From: Carbonactinospora thermoautotrophica | GTDB taxonomy: Bacteria > Actinomycetota > Actinomycetes > Streptomycetales > Carbonactinosporaceae | Length of the DNA stretch: 64,000 nucleotides | NCBI RefSeq assembly: GCF_001543895.1 | Contig: NZ_JYIJ01000011.1 | Span: forward strand, 1-64,000 | Reading direction: 5' to 3' | In this document: positions 43,680-52,149 of the stretch, piece by piece | Layout of the letters: each line of letters starts with the position of its first letter | Numbering within the stretch: position 1 is the stretch's first letter | Made by a program: the position numbers and the translations under genes | The notes under the pieces: generated by a model | The model's database searches: none | Told to the model about the DNA's origin: nothing | What the model saw: only the letters and a program-made list of their open reading frames with translations

Positions 43680-44160
43680 TGTCTCCCGGATCATGTTCTG
43701 GTCCAGCGAAGGCCGCGAGCAGGATGCCGGATCGGTAGTTGTGAGTGCGTGTCATATCGGGTGGCTGTGCCGCGCCATTGTCCGAGCCGGTTGAAGCAGC
43801 CCTCGACGACGTCGCGCTGCTGGTAGGTCTCAGCGCCGAAGGCGGGCAAGCACCCTGGGCAGCGGCGTCGGCGTTGGATCTGGTCGAGGGGTAGGAGTAA
43901 GCCTTGTCCGCGATGAGGGTGGTCCGGTCGGCTCCGCGGACCGCCCCCTGCCGGGCGGGGAACCCCGACGGCATCCAGCGCTGGGCAGCAGTTTCGGGTT
44001 GTCTGCGGCCTGCCGGCGGTGAGCACCACGCTCAGCGGAAGGCCCCGCCCGTCGACAACGAAGTGAACCTTGCTGGTCAGTCCGCCCCGGGACCGGCACA
44101 GCGCCTGATCACGCGGGCCTGGCCCTGGACTCTTGTTACTTCGAGGCTGCTCCACTGGGG
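43680..44160 (-). pseudogene. IS5-family (IS427-group) transposase fragment
   Basis: Minus-strand pieces in three frames: CRSRGGLTSKVHFVVDGRGL followed by PLSVVLTAGR, then DRTTLIADKAYSYPSTRSN, then AETYQQRDVVEGCFNRLGQW with RGTATRYDTHSQ. These are the middle and C-terminal parts of an IS427-type DDE transposase. Two frameshifts and no N-terminus make it non-functional. Confidence 0.7.
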
Positions 44161-44186
44161 TAGGTCTCGCCCACAGCGGGCTTATG

Positions 44187-44229
44187 TGATCATCGTCAGG
44201 CGATCGCCTCGATCGCCTGACGATGATCA
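44187..44229. repeat. Perfect 20-bp inverted repeat
   Basis: Arms TGATCATCGTCAGGCGATCG (44187-44206) and its exact complement (44210-44229) around CCT, between the IS5 and IS4 fragments. It would form a very stable cruciform or transcript hairpin. It may represent two fused IS ends. Confidence 0.8.
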
Positions 44230-44279
44230 CACCATCACCACGCTTGCCGGACGAACTCACCGTCGGAAGACACGCCCCT

Positions 44280-44764
44280 AGATCCAATACCGGTGACTTA
44301 GGTTGTTTTCCGGCGGGCTGGGGTGGCCTTGGTTGGGCCGACAAGCGTGATGCTGGGTGTGGCCGGTCGGGGTGGGTCGCGGTGCTCGGTGCGTTTCAGC
44401 GCCCAGTTGGACATCTTGCGGTTGACCACTCGGGGGTTGGCGCGCAACCGCCTCGGCGGCAGGAGACGCTCACGGATCTGGCGCAGGGCCGCGGTGAGCG
44501 CCCGGGCGAGCCGGGAGGGGGGAAAACGCCGCCTGGCCGGTGACGTGGCGGCGCACGACGCGCAGGGTGCGGGTGAAGGAGATCCGGTCCGGATCCTGGT
44601 CTGCGTGCCGGGCGGCCTGGTGCGTCAGGTCGCGCAGGGCGTGGTGCGCCAGCAGGAACGCGAAGATCTCCTGTTCTGCCCCGGCCGGGTGCTGGGAGCG
44701 CAGCACCAGCCGCGGTCCGCCCAGGTGGGTCTTGATCTCGCCCAGGGTGCTCTCGATCTCCCAA
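44280..44764 (-). pseudogene. IS4-family transposase C-terminal fragment, second copy
   Basis: Minus strand, in part in one frame: WEIESTLGEIKTHLGGPRLV, LRSQHPAGAEQEIFAFLLAH, DPDRISFTRTLRVVRRHVTG, then a shifted PRVVNRKMSNWALKRTEHRD. It is the same transposase as at 39530-40240. It is cut exactly at the left end of the IS982 element. The missing N-terminal part is not found on the other side of that IS. Confidence 0.7.
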
Positions 44765-45753
44765 GATGATTGATTCCAAGGGGTGATCAGTGGTCGTAGG
44801 CGATCAGTGACCGCAGGGTGGGTTGTCCGGTCTTGTGGTTGTGCCAGATCGCGGCGGCAAGGGCGAGGATCCGCTGCAGCACCCGGACGATGACGCCCTC
44901 GGGTGTGCGACCACCGTGCCGCTCGAGGTCGAGTTGTCCCTTGACGGTGGCGTTGACCGACTCGATCAGCTGCCGCAGGGGCTTGAACAGCCGCGCGCCG
45001 GCCCGTCCGGGCTCGCCCCTGCGGGCCGGCCGCAGCAGCCGCAGGCCGAGCCCGGCCAGGATGCGTTCGAACTCCCGCCCGCAGTAGTGCTTGTCCGCGA
45101 TGAGGGTCTGCCCGCGGCGGGTCGCCACCAGGTCCGGGTCGGTGGTGAGGATGTCGAGCAACACCTCGCACTCGTCGGCCTTGGCCCCGGTCAACGCGTA
45201 GGCGACCGGCAGCCCGCGCGGGGTGCACACCAGGTGCAGCCGCAGCCCCCAAAAGTAGCGCGAGTGGCTGGCGCAGTACCCGTACTGCGCCCACCCGGCC
45301 AACGCCGAGCGTTTGACGGTCTCCCGCGAGCGCCCGCATTCGACGGGGGTGGAGCCGACCACCCACACGTCGTCGGTCCACACGGCGGTGTCGCAGGCCA
45401 GGGCCCGGATCGCGTGCCCGACCAGCGAGGCCGCGGCGCGCAACCGCTTGTCGTAGCCGGACTGCTGGGGCAGGTAGCAGAACAGGCGCCGCAGGTGGGC
45501 GTAGCGCAGCCAGCGGGCCTCGGAGGTGAAGCCGAGCAGGGCCTGCATGACCGCGAGGGTGACCAGTTCGGCGTCGCTCAGCTTGGGCGGGATGCCGGCC
45601 TTCGGCCGCCACGGGGCCAACTGCGGCGACGCCTTCAACAGGTCATCGATCTTCACATAAAGTGCGGTCGCGAGGGTGTCCAGGGAGGTCGTCACAACCT
45701 GATCTTGGACACCCTCGCCCCATGCTCGCCACCACCCCCTGGAATTAACCGTC
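44765..45753 (-). mobile_element. Second IS982-family insertion sequence
   Basis: Ends GATGATTGATTCCAAGGGGTG (44765-44785, first 20 shown by GATGATTGATTCCAAGGGGT) and the inward-read right end GACGGTTAATTCCAGGGGGT (from 45753) are inverted repeats. One flank is an IS4 fragment, the other the 3' end of a CO-locus gene. There is no matching target duplication, which suggests a deletion next to the element. Confidence 0.8.
44787..45695 (-). CDS. IS982-family transposase
   Basis: A 302-residue intact DDE transposase: MTTSLDTLATALYVKIDDLL at the start, DDVWVVGSTPVECGRSRETV (first acidic site), ADKHYCGREFERILAGLGLR (second), and IESVNATVKGQLDLERHGGR (Glu). The C-terminal ILALAAAIWHNHKTGQ is typical. 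It resembles the transposase at 169-1068 in layout and motifs but the two elements have different terminal repeats. Confidence 0.9.
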   Translation of the reverse strand: MTTSLDTLATALYVKIDDLLKASPQLAPWRPKAGIPPKLSDAELVTLAVMQALLGFTSEARWLRYAHLRRLFCYLPQQSGYDKRLRAAASLVGHAIRALACDTAVWTDDVWVVGSTPVECGRSRETVKRSALAGWAQYGYCASHSRYFWGLRLHLVCTPRGLPVAYALTGAKADECEVLLDILTTDPDLVATRRGQTLIADKHYCGREFERILAGLGLRLLRPARRGEPGRAGARLFKPLRQLIESVNATVKGQLDLERHGGRTPEGVIVRVLQRILALAAAIWHNHKTGQPTLRSLIAYDH

Positions 45754-46121
45754 TAGTGGCGGGACGGCGCGAATCCCACCGCCTCGTGCAGCCGGGACCG
45801 CCGACGGCCCGAGGCAGGAGTCACCACCTGGCCGTTCTCCTGCGCCGCAGAGGTGATCGGCTTGGCACCAGTGACAATCTGCTCCGCGAATCCGTACAGC
45901 AGCGGCAGCGCGCTGGCCACCACTCCACCCGTCCGGTTGATGTGCTCGACCCCGGGTACGATCGCCTTGGCGTGGTCGGCAATCGTCTTCACGATCTCGC
46001 TGCAGGCCTCGAGATTACCGGCGATCCGGTTGAGCAGGGTCCCGACCCAGGCGAGGTAGAAGGCGAGCCCGGCGATCAGCGCGACGACTTCGACAACCGT
46101 CAGGACCACGAACGTCGTCAT
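45753..46121 (-). CDS. Small single-span membrane protein, last gene of the cox operon
   Basis: A 122-residue protein starting at the ATG at 46121, which overlaps the previous stop. One N-terminal helix, VVLTVVEVVALIAGLAFYLA, then an amphipathic helical region LLNRIAGNLEACSEIVKTIA with DHAKAIVPGVEHINRTGGVV and ASALPLLYGFAEQIVTGAKP. The stop codon falls exactly at the end of the IS982 element, so the natural C-terminus may be lost. Same design as the four other small proteins upstream; no family recognised. Confidence 0.6.
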   Translation of the reverse strand: MTTFVVLTVVEVVALIAGLAFYLAWVGTLLNRIAGNLEACSEIVKTIADHAKAIVPGVEHINRTGGVVASALPLLYGFAEQIVTGAKPITSAAQENGQVVTPASGRRRSRLHEAVGFAPSRH

Positions 46122-46435
46122 GTCTCCACCTCTCCTGCCGAGCTTCCGGCACCGGTCAGCACCCTGCCCAGGAACAGGTGGTGCTGCAGGCCCTCAGCCA
46201 GCACGGCGTCGACCCGGTCTGCGGTCTGCGGGATGAGCGCCGCGTTGGCGGTGTTCCCGCTGACGGCCTGCAGGGTGTCGCGTACCTCGGCCACCCTGCG
46301 ATCGATGATCTTCACGAACCACACCAGCAGGCTCAGTAGCACGACCACCGCGACCAAAACGACGACGCCGGTGACCAGCACCACGCTCCAGTACTGGCTC
46401 TCCCCCGGCGCCAGCGGGCGTGCGGACAATGCCAT
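46118..46435 (-). CDS. Small single-span membrane protein of the cox operon
   Basis: A 105-residue protein. A short N-terminal segment precedes one strong helix, VVLVTGVVVLVAVVVLLSLL, then FVKIIDRRVAEVRDTLQAVS followed by GNTANAALIPQTADRVDAVL, a helical tail with DUF948-like character. The stop overlaps the next ATG (ATGA). Spacing to the upstream gene is 2 bp. Unknown function; part of a run of five similar proteins behind coxG. Confidence 0.6.
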   Translation of the reverse strand: MALSARPLAPGESQYWSVVLVTGVVVLVAVVVLLSLLVWFVKIIDRRVAEVRDTLQAVSGNTANAALIPQTADRVDAVLAEGLQHHLFLGRVLTGAGSSAGEVET

Positions 46436-46437
46436 CG

Positions 46438-46722
46438 CTAGTTCCCTCCTCCACCCAGGCGGGCGCGTGCGCCCTTGAGTCCGCCGACGATGACCTCGGC
46501 GTGGTCGATGGTCTGGCGCAACGTGGCCAGCGCCGCCGTGTTCCGGTACGATCGCTGCAACGCCGCGTTGATCATCGCGGCCTGATTGCCGATCCGCCAG
46601 GCCAGCACCAGGATCGGCAGCACCAGTGCCACCACGGCGACGACGACCAGGAGCCCGATGGTGAAGCCGAGGTTCCAGCCGAACAGGCTGACCGGCTGGG
46701 CCTGCTCCGCGAGAAGCGTCAT
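46438..46722 (-). CDS. Small single-span membrane protein of the cox operon
   Basis: A 94-residue protein from the ATG at 46722 behind GGAGGGCTGC: MTLLAEQAQPVSLFGWNLGF. One helix follows, IGLLVVVAVVALVLPILVLA, then the amphipathic tail WRIGNQAAMINAALQRSYRN and RQTIDHAEVIVGGLKGARAR. Same design as its neighbours. No enzyme motif, no cysteines. Confidence 0.6.
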   Translation of the reverse strand: MTLLAEQAQPVSLFGWNLGFTIGLLVVVAVVALVLPILVLAWRIGNQAAMINAALQRSYRNTAALATLRQTIDHAEVIVGGLKGARARLGGGGN

Positions 46723-46768
46723 GCCGCAGCCCTCCTTCCCCTTCCCCCTTGCTCGTGCCGTGTGACCG

Positions 46769-46954
46769 TCACCGCGAGCCACCGCCCACGTCGTACGCCT
46801 TCGAGACGAGGTAGGTCAGGATCGTCTCGTTCGGCTCGATCTTGTGCACCTGCCGTACGTGCTGGGTCAGCTGGCGCACGAGGTCCTGTTCATCGGTCGC
46901 CGTCACCTGCGCGGTGCACGAGGCTCCCGCGTCGCTGCATGAGAACTTCTTCAT
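46769..46954 (-). CDS. DUF1059 family small protein
   Basis: A 61-residue protein from the ATG at 46954, with GAAGGAGG upstream: MKKFSCSDAGASCTAQVTAT, then DEQDLVRQLTQHVRQVHKIE. The C-(x)6-C pair followed by an H-(x)3-H pair is the DUF1059 pattern, which looks like a small metal-binding module. It is the only soluble member of the run behind coxG. Role in CO oxidation is suggested only by position. Confidence 0.75.
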   Translation of the reverse strand: MKKFSCSDAGASCTAQVTATDEQDLVRQLTQHVRQVHKIEPNETILTYLVSKAYDVGGGSR

Positions 46955-47003
46955 CACCCGCCTCCTTCGCGAGACCCGGCGGCCGACGCGCCGGGCAGTG
47001 GAG

Positions 47004-47231
47004 TCAGACCGTCTCGCACCAGTCGCGCACCGGCTGGAGATTCGCGTTGACCGAGGCGAGCACTTCGGGGACCGTTCTGGTCTGATGGGCAATGGCGTTG
47101 ACACCCACGATGACCGTGCCGAGGGTAAAGCTGACGTGCTTCAGGTGAATGATCACCTGCAGCAGGGCCAGCGCGGTGGCAGCGATGATCAGGAACGCGG
47201 CCAGTAACGTGACCCACGCAACCAAGGGCAT
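47004..47231 (-). CDS. Small single-span membrane protein of the cox operon
   Basis: A 75-residue protein from the ATG at 47231 with GAGGAGAAG upstream. One helix, VAWVTLLAAFLIIAATALAL, then LQVIIHLKHVSFTLGTVIVG and RTVPEVLASVNANLQPVRDW. It is the shortest of the five. The tail motif (VLASVNANLQPV) resembles the tails of the neighbours (DNVPALLARTDKTIKE). Confidence 0.6.
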   Translation of the reverse strand: MPLVAWVTLLAAFLIIAATALALLQVIIHLKHVSFTLGTVIVGVNAIAHQTRTVPEVLASVNANLQPVRDWCETV

Positions 47232-47252
47232 GACTTCTCCTCATTCCCGGGG

Positions 47253-47510
47253 TCAGGAGTGCAGCAAGTGCTGGACACTGCCGGCGTAGCGGACCGCGCC
47301 GACAGCTACCTCCTTGATGGTCTTGTCGGTCCTGGCCAGCAGCGCGGGGACGTTGTCGAGCTCGCTGGCCAGGACGACGCCGTTGTCGAGGATCTCGTCC
47401 GCGGCGGCACGGATGCGCTCCACGGGGGCGAGGATCCGGCTCAGCAGGATCAGCACCACGGGGAACACCACGAGGAGCAGGGCAAGGGCGCCGATCCACC
47501 ACAGCGTCAT
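47253..47510 (-). CDS. Small single-span membrane protein directly after coxG
   Basis: An 85-residue protein whose ATG at 47510 overlaps the coxG stop (ATGA). Helix WWIGALALLLVVFPVVLILL, then SRILAPVERIRAAADEILDN and LASELDNVPALLARTDKTIK. The coupling to coxG is the strongest sign that this series of proteins works with CoxG and CO dehydrogenase at the membrane. No family recognised. Confidence 0.65.
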   Translation of the reverse strand: MTLWWIGALALLLVVFPVVLILLSRILAPVERIRAAADEILDNGVVLASELDNVPALLARTDKTIKEVAVGAVRYAGSVQHLLHS

Positions 47511-48127
47511 GTCAGGGTCCTCCTTCGCTGGAAGGTTGTCGCGCTCACTTGGCGCCCCCCGCCGAATCCGCCGAAGAACCGACCGAAGAACCGTTTCAGC
47601 GCGACCAGCATCGCCTGCAAGCCGACGCTCAAGCCCTTCATCGGGGCTTCCCCCCGCGCCGAGGGCGCCTCGCCCCGGCTCCACCGGCCGATGTCGTCCT
47701 GGACGTTGGCGGCGAACTGCCCCAGGAGCACGTTCGTGACGTCCTGGATCATGCCCCGCCCGAACTGGGCGGCCGCTCCGGAGATCTGCAGGTCCTGGGA
47801 CACCTTGACCTTGGTGCCCCGGCCGGCCCGGATCAGGGTCGCGGTGACCAACATCTGGGCCTGGCCCTTGCCCTTCTCCTCTGAGCCGGTGGCGTTCACC
47901 ACGATCCGCTTCGCCGGCTCGTCGCGCTCCACCACGTGCGCGACGCCAGCGAACCGCATCGACACCGGCCCCAGCTTCGTGGTCACCCGCCCCTTGTAGG
48001 TGTCTTGATCGACCACCTCGGTAAGCTCGGCACCGGGCATGCAGAGCGCCATCCGCGGCACGTCGAGCATGTACTTCCACACCTGTTCGACCGGCGCGGC
48101 GACCTCGAACTCGCTCTCGATGAGCAT
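47507..48127 (-). CDS. coxG: CoxG, SRPBCC-fold CO dehydrogenase membrane partner
   Basis: A 206-residue protein. The SRPBCC/START-like domain covers about residues 1-150: ESEFEVAAPVEQVWKYMLDV, PRMALCMPGAELTEVVDQDT, KLGPVSMRFAGVAHVVERDE and AAAQFGRGMIQDVTNVLLGQ. The C-terminal part LQAMLVALKRFFGRFFGGFG is an amphipathic/hydrophobic segment fit for membrane attachment. CoxG recruits CO dehydrogenase to the membrane and is reported to handle the quinone acceptor. ATG at 48127 behind AAAGGTAG, 35 bp after coxL. Confidence 0.9.
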   Translation of the reverse strand: MLIESEFEVAAPVEQVWKYMLDVPRMALCMPGAELTEVVDQDTYKGRVTTKLGPVSMRFAGVAHVVERDEPAKRIVVNATGSEEKGKGQAQMLVTATLIRAGRGTKVKVSQDLQISGAAAQFGRGMIQDVTNVLLGQFAANVQDDIGRWSRGEAPSARGEAPMKGLSVGLQAMLVALKRFFGRFFGGFGGGRQVSATTFQRRRTLT

Positions 48128-48162
48128 CAGCTACCTTTCCTCAACCCTGTACGGCCGGCCGG

Positions 48163-50565
48163 TCAGTCCCTACGGACCGGGGGCGCACCCGACACGTCGC
48201 GGCGGAAGGTGATCGCCTCCCACACCCGGTCCGGCAACAGCGGCATGTCGATGTTGCGCACCCCGGTGTCCTCGATGGCGTTCATCACCGCGTTGACGAA
48301 GGCCGCCGGGCCGCCGACACACGCGCACTCCCCGACGCCCTTGGCGCCGATCGGGTGGTGCGGGCACGGTGTGACCACCTCGTGCAGCTCGAATCCCGGG
48401 GTTTCCCAGGCGGTCGGCAGCAGGTAGTCCATGTAGTTCGACCCGATGCAGTTGCCCTCCGCGTCGTAGGTCTGGAACTGCATGCTGGCCATGGCGTACG
48501 CCTCGGTCAGACCGCCCATGATCTGGCCCTCGACGATCATCGGGTTGATCCGGACGCCGCAGTCGTCGACGGCCACCGTGCGCAGCACGTCCCACACCCC
48601 GGTCTCCGGGTCGACCTCGACCGTCACGACGTAGCAGGCGAACGGCCAGGTCAGGTTCGGCGGGTCGTAGTACGCGGTGCCCTCCAGGCCCGGCTCCATG
48701 CCGTCCGGCATGTTGCTGTACGCGGCCATCGCGCACTCCTGGATGGTCACGCCGCGGGACGGCGCGCCTCGGACGTAGAACCGGCCGAGCTCCCACTCCA
48801 CGTCCTCTTCGGACACCTCGAGCAGGTGCGCCGCCAGCTTGCGCGCCTTGGCCCGGATCTTGCGGGCCACCATCGCGACCGCCGCGCCCGCGGTCGGCGT
48901 GCTGCGCGAGGCGTAGGTGCCCATCCCGAACGGTGCTGTGTCGGTGTCGCCCTCCTCGACGATCACGTCATCGGCCGGGATGCCGAGCTCGTGGCTGACG
49001 ATCTGCGCCCACGTCGTCTCATGGCCCTGGCCCTGGGACCGCGCGCCCGTCCGGAGGATGGCCTTGCCGGTCGGGTGCACCCGCAGCTCGGCCGAGTCGA
49101 ACATCTTGATGCCGAGGATGTCGTACTCCCGGCTGTTACCGGCCCCTAGCGGCTCGGTCATGGTGGAGATGCCGATGCCCAGCAGCCGGCCGTTGGCCTT
49201 GGCCCGCTCCTTCTGGCGCAGGAAGTCCTGGTACCCGATGGCCTCCAGCGCGACGTCCAGGCACTTTTCGTACTGGCCGGAGTCGGTGAGGAACCCGAAC
49301 GCGGTGCGGTACGGGAACTGGTGGTCCTTGACCAGGTTGATCCGCCGGAACTCGGCCGGGTCCATGCCCAGGTCGCTGGCCGCGGCATGGATCATCCGTT
49401 CCTGGAAGAACATCGCCTCGGTCACCCGGAACGAGCAGCGGTACGCCACCCCGCCGGGGGCCTTGTTGGTGTAGGTGCCGCGGGCCGTGAGGTGGCCGTA
49501 GGGGATGTCGTAGCAGGCGAACGCCGAGTGGAGGAGCCCGACCTTGAACTTGCTCGGCTGCGCGTCCGCGAAGAACGCGCCGTTGTCGGTGGTCGCGTCC
49601 AACCGGACGGCCAGGATCTTGCCGTCCCGGCGCAGTGCCAGCTCGCCCTCAAGGTACATGTCGCGGGCGAACCCGGTGGAGATGAGGTTGCCAGACTTGT
49701 CCTCGATCCACTTCACCGGCTTGCCGAGCAGAATCGAGCAGAGGATCGAGCAGACGTACCCCGGGTACACCGGGACCTTGTTACCGAACCCGCCGCCGAT
49801 GTCCGGCGCGATGATCCGGATCATGTGCTCGGGCAGTTCGGCCACCAGGGACACCGCGGTGCGGATGATATGCGGCGCCTGGGTGGTCATGTAGACGGTG
49901 AGCTTGCCGGTCGCCGGGTTGTAGTCGGCGACCGAGCCGCAGCACTCGATCGGCGAGGGGTGCGACCGCGGGTAGTGCAGCTTCAGCTTGGACACCACGT
50001 CGGCCTGCGCGAACGCGCGGTCGGTGCTCTCCTTGTCGCCGATTTCCCACTGGTAGCAGATGTTGTCGCGCTGCCCCTCCTTGTCGTCCCGGATCACCGG
50101 CGCGCCCGGTGCCAGCGCCTGCTCCGGGTTGACGATCACTGGCAGCGGCTCGTACTCGACCTCGATCGCCTCGCAGCCGTCCTTGGCGATGTACGGGTCG
50201 TCGGCCACCACGCAGGCGACCTCCTGGCCCTGGAAGCGCACCTTGTCGGTGGCCAGCACCGCCTGTGTGTCGTAGGACAGTGTCGGCATCCAGGCGAGGT
50301 TGCGCTGGGCGGCCATCTCGCCGGTCAACACCAGCCGCACGCCCGGGATCGCCCAGGCCTTGCTCGTGTCGATCGACTTGATCCGCGCGTGCGCTAACGG
50401 GCTGCGCAGGATCTCCATGTACAGCATGCCGGGCAGTTTGATGTCGTCGACATAGGTGCCCTTGCCGCGGATGAACCGGTCGTCCTCGACCCGCCTGCGC
50501 CTCGCCCCCAGGCCACCGATCTTGATCTCGTCAAGCGGCTGCGCCACGTCCTGCCTCCCAATCAT
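48163..50565 (-). CDS. coxL: Aerobic CO dehydrogenase large subunit, form I
   Basis: An 800-residue molybdoenzyme subunit that oxidises CO to CO2 at a Cu-S-Mo site. The form I active-site loop AYRCSFR is at residues 374-380, with the Cu-binding Cys at 377. This loop separates true CO dehydrogenases from form II relatives. Other cofactor segments are DIGGGFGNKVPVYPGYVCS, GTYASRSTPTAGAAVAM, and the catalytic Glu in IGAKGVGECACVGGPAAFVN. The start is the ATG at 50565 (MIGRQDVAQPLDEIKIGGLG); a longer frame upstream overlaps coxS. Order coxM-coxS-coxL matches the family. Length is normal and no residue appears missing. Confidence 0.95.
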   Translation of the reverse strand: MIGRQDVAQPLDEIKIGGLGARRRRVEDDRFIRGKGTYVDDIKLPGMLYMEILRSPLAHARIKSIDTSKAWAIPGVRLVLTGEMAAQRNLAWMPTLSYDTQAVLATDKVRFQGQEVACVVADDPYIAKDGCEAIEVEYEPLPVIVNPEQALAPGAPVIRDDKEGQRDNICYQWEIGDKESTDRAFAQADVVSKLKLHYPRSHPSPIECCGSVADYNPATGKLTVYMTTQAPHIIRTAVSLVAELPEHMIRIIAPDIGGGFGNKVPVYPGYVCSILCSILLGKPVKWIEDKSGNLISTGFARDMYLEGELALRRDGKILAVRLDATTDNGAFFADAQPSKFKVGLLHSAFACYDIPYGHLTARGTYTNKAPGGVAYRCSFRVTEAMFFQERMIHAAASDLGMDPAEFRRINLVKDHQFPYRTAFGFLTDSGQYEKCLDVALEAIGYQDFLRQKERAKANGRLLGIGISTMTEPLGAGNSREYDILGIKMFDSAELRVHPTGKAILRTGARSQGQGHETTWAQIVSHELGIPADDVIVEEGDTDTAPFGMGTYASRSTPTAGAAVAMVARKIRAKARKLAAHLLEVSEEDVEWELGRFYVRGAPSRGVTIQECAMAAYSNMPDGMEPGLEGTAYYDPPNLTWPFACYVVTVEVDPETGVWDVLRTVAVDDCGVRINPMIVEGQIMGGLTEAYAMASMQFQTYDAEGNCIGSNYMDYLLPTAWETPGFELHEVVTPCPHHPIGAKGVGECACVGGPAAFVNAVMNAIEDTGVRNIDMPLLPDRVWEAITFRRDVSGAPPVRRD

Positions 50566-50581
50566 CGGCTCTGGCCGTCCC

Positions 50582-51067
50582 TCAGACGGCCGCTTCGGAC
50601 TGCATCTTCTTGGCGGCCCACAGCACGGCTTTGACAATGTTTTGGTATCCTGTGCACCGGCAGAGGTTTCCGGACAGCGCCCAGCGCACGTCCTCCTCCG
50701 TCGGGTTCGGGTTTTCCATGAGAAGGGCCTTCGCGCTCATCATCATTCCGGAGGTGCAGAAGCCACATTGCAGCGCATGCTCCTCCTTGAAGCCCTCCTG
50801 AACCGGGTCGAGTTCGCTGGCCTTGGCCAGGCCTTCGACAGTGGTGACCTCGTGCCCGTCGGTCTGCACCGCGAGCATGGTGCAGGACTTCACCGGCTGA
50901 CCGTCGAAGAGCACCGTGCAGGCACCGCAACTCGTCGTGTCACAGCCGATGTGCGTACCTGTCAGGCCCAGCCCCTCGCGGAGGAGATGCACCAGCAGCA
51001 GGCGAGGTTCAACGTCCACGAGCCTCGGTTCCCCGTTGACCGTCACCTTTATCTGCCGCTTTTCCAC
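50582..51067 (-). CDS. coxS: CO dehydrogenase small [2Fe-2S] subunit
   Basis: A 161-residue iron-sulfur protein. The N-terminal plant-type cluster site is [20 protein letters not shown] with the fourth Cys in KSCTM. The C-terminal cluster sites are [19 protein letters not shown] and [20 protein letters not shown]. It relays electrons from the Mo site to FAD in CoxM. GTG at 51067 behind GAGGAGG, 52 bp after coxM. Confidence 0.95.
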   Translation of the reverse strand: MEKRQIKVTVNGEPRLVDVEPRLLLVHLLREGLGLTGTHIGCDTTSCGACTVLFDGQPVKSCTMLAVQTDGHEVTTVEGLAKASELDPVQEGFKEEHALQCGFCTSGMMMSAKALLMENPNPTEEDVRWALSGNLCRCTGYQNIVKAVLWAAKKMQSEAAV

Positions 51068-51118
51068 GCCGCCCTCCTCTAGGACGTTGCCGTTGCTGTG
51101 GGGAATCAGTTCGTAATG

Positions 51119-51985
51119 TCAGGCCGCCTGCCTTTGCCCGCTGCTGAGCGCGCGCACCACGAACGTGCGCACGATGTGGCGCTTGTACGCGGCGCTGCCA
51201 CGGTGGTCGCTCTTGGGCTCGGCCGCGTCGGCCGCCAGCTGCGCCGCCTCCTCGATCGAGCGGGCGTCCAGGCTGCTGCCCACCAGCACCTGCTCGGCCG
51301 CAGTGACCTTGATGTTGTTCGCGCCCACGCCGGTCAGCGCGATGCCGGCCCGGGTCACCTTGCCGCCGGAGATCTCCACCGCGACCGCAACCCCAGCGGT
51401 GGCGAAGTCTCCGACCCGCCGCTCGAGCTTGAGGTAGTGCCCCAACACGGTGCCCTTCGGGGCAGGCACCCGAGCTTCGATGGCCAGTTCGTCGGGGTTC
51501 AGCGCGTTCTGGAACGGCCCGACCACGAAGTCCACAGCGGGAATGGTGCGTCGGCCCTGGGGGCCGACGGCGACGATCTCCCCGTCCAGCGCCAGCAGCA
51601 CCGATGCCCAGTCGCCCTGCGGGTCGGCGTGGCACAGCGAACCGACCAGGGTGCCGCGGGTGCGGACGATCGGGTCGGCGACCAGCGGCGCGGCGGCAGC
51701 CATGGTCGGATACTTCGCCTTGAGCAGCTGGGACCGCTCCAGGTCCCGGTGCCGGCACAGAGCACCGATGGCGAGCGTCCCGTCGGGCTCTTCCCGGTGG
51801 TAGTTGAGGCCGGGAAGGTTGTTGATGTCGATGAGGATCTCCGGATTGGCGAAGCGCAGCTTGAGCATCGGGATCAGGCTCTGCCCGCCCGCGAGCACCT
51901 TCGCCTCGTCACCGTAGGTCTTCAGGAGGTCGAGCGCCTCTTCGAGGGAGCGCGGCGCCTCGTAGCGGAAACGCGACGGATACAT
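51119..51985 (-). CDS. coxM: CO dehydrogenase medium FAD-binding subunit
   Basis: A 288-residue flavoprotein. FAD-binding motifs are VLAGGQSLIPMLKLRFANPE near the N-terminus and VRTRGTLVGSLCHADPQGDW in the centre. A CoxM C-terminal domain begins near LERRVGDFATAGVAVAVEIS. It passes electrons to the quinone pool. The ATG at 51985 follows GAGGAGGATT. First gene of the coxMSLG run; its promoter must lie in 51986-52149 or further upstream. Confidence 0.95.
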   Translation of the reverse strand: MYPSRFRYEAPRSLEEALDLLKTYGDEAKVLAGGQSLIPMLKLRFANPEILIDINNLPGLNYHREEPDGTLAIGALCRHRDLERSQLLKAKYPTMAAAAPLVADPIVRTRGTLVGSLCHADPQGDWASVLLALDGEIVAVGPQGRRTIPAVDFVVGPFQNALNPDELAIEARVPAPKGTVLGHYLKLERRVGDFATAGVAVAVEISGGKVTRAGIALTGVGANNIKVTAAEQVLVGSSLDARSIEEAAQLAADAAEPKSDHRGSAAYKRHIVRTFVVRALSSGQRQAA

Positions 51986-52149
51986 TCCAAATCCTCCTCA
52001 ACGCCGCTGTCGAAAAGCAGCGGTAAGCCAGCCGCCGACCGGCGTCTGTTTCGGCTCCACGAGGGATGGTCTCCCGCGGGAGAGTCAGGAAAGTCAGATT
52101 CCCTGCGCCGTCGGAGGTTTTCCCTGCGTTGTCGTGCGTTCCGGCTCGA

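Noticed and set aside
49321..50397. 358-residue plus-strand open frame opposite coxL
   Set aside because: A GC-skew artefact. coxL on the other strand has full motifs and length.
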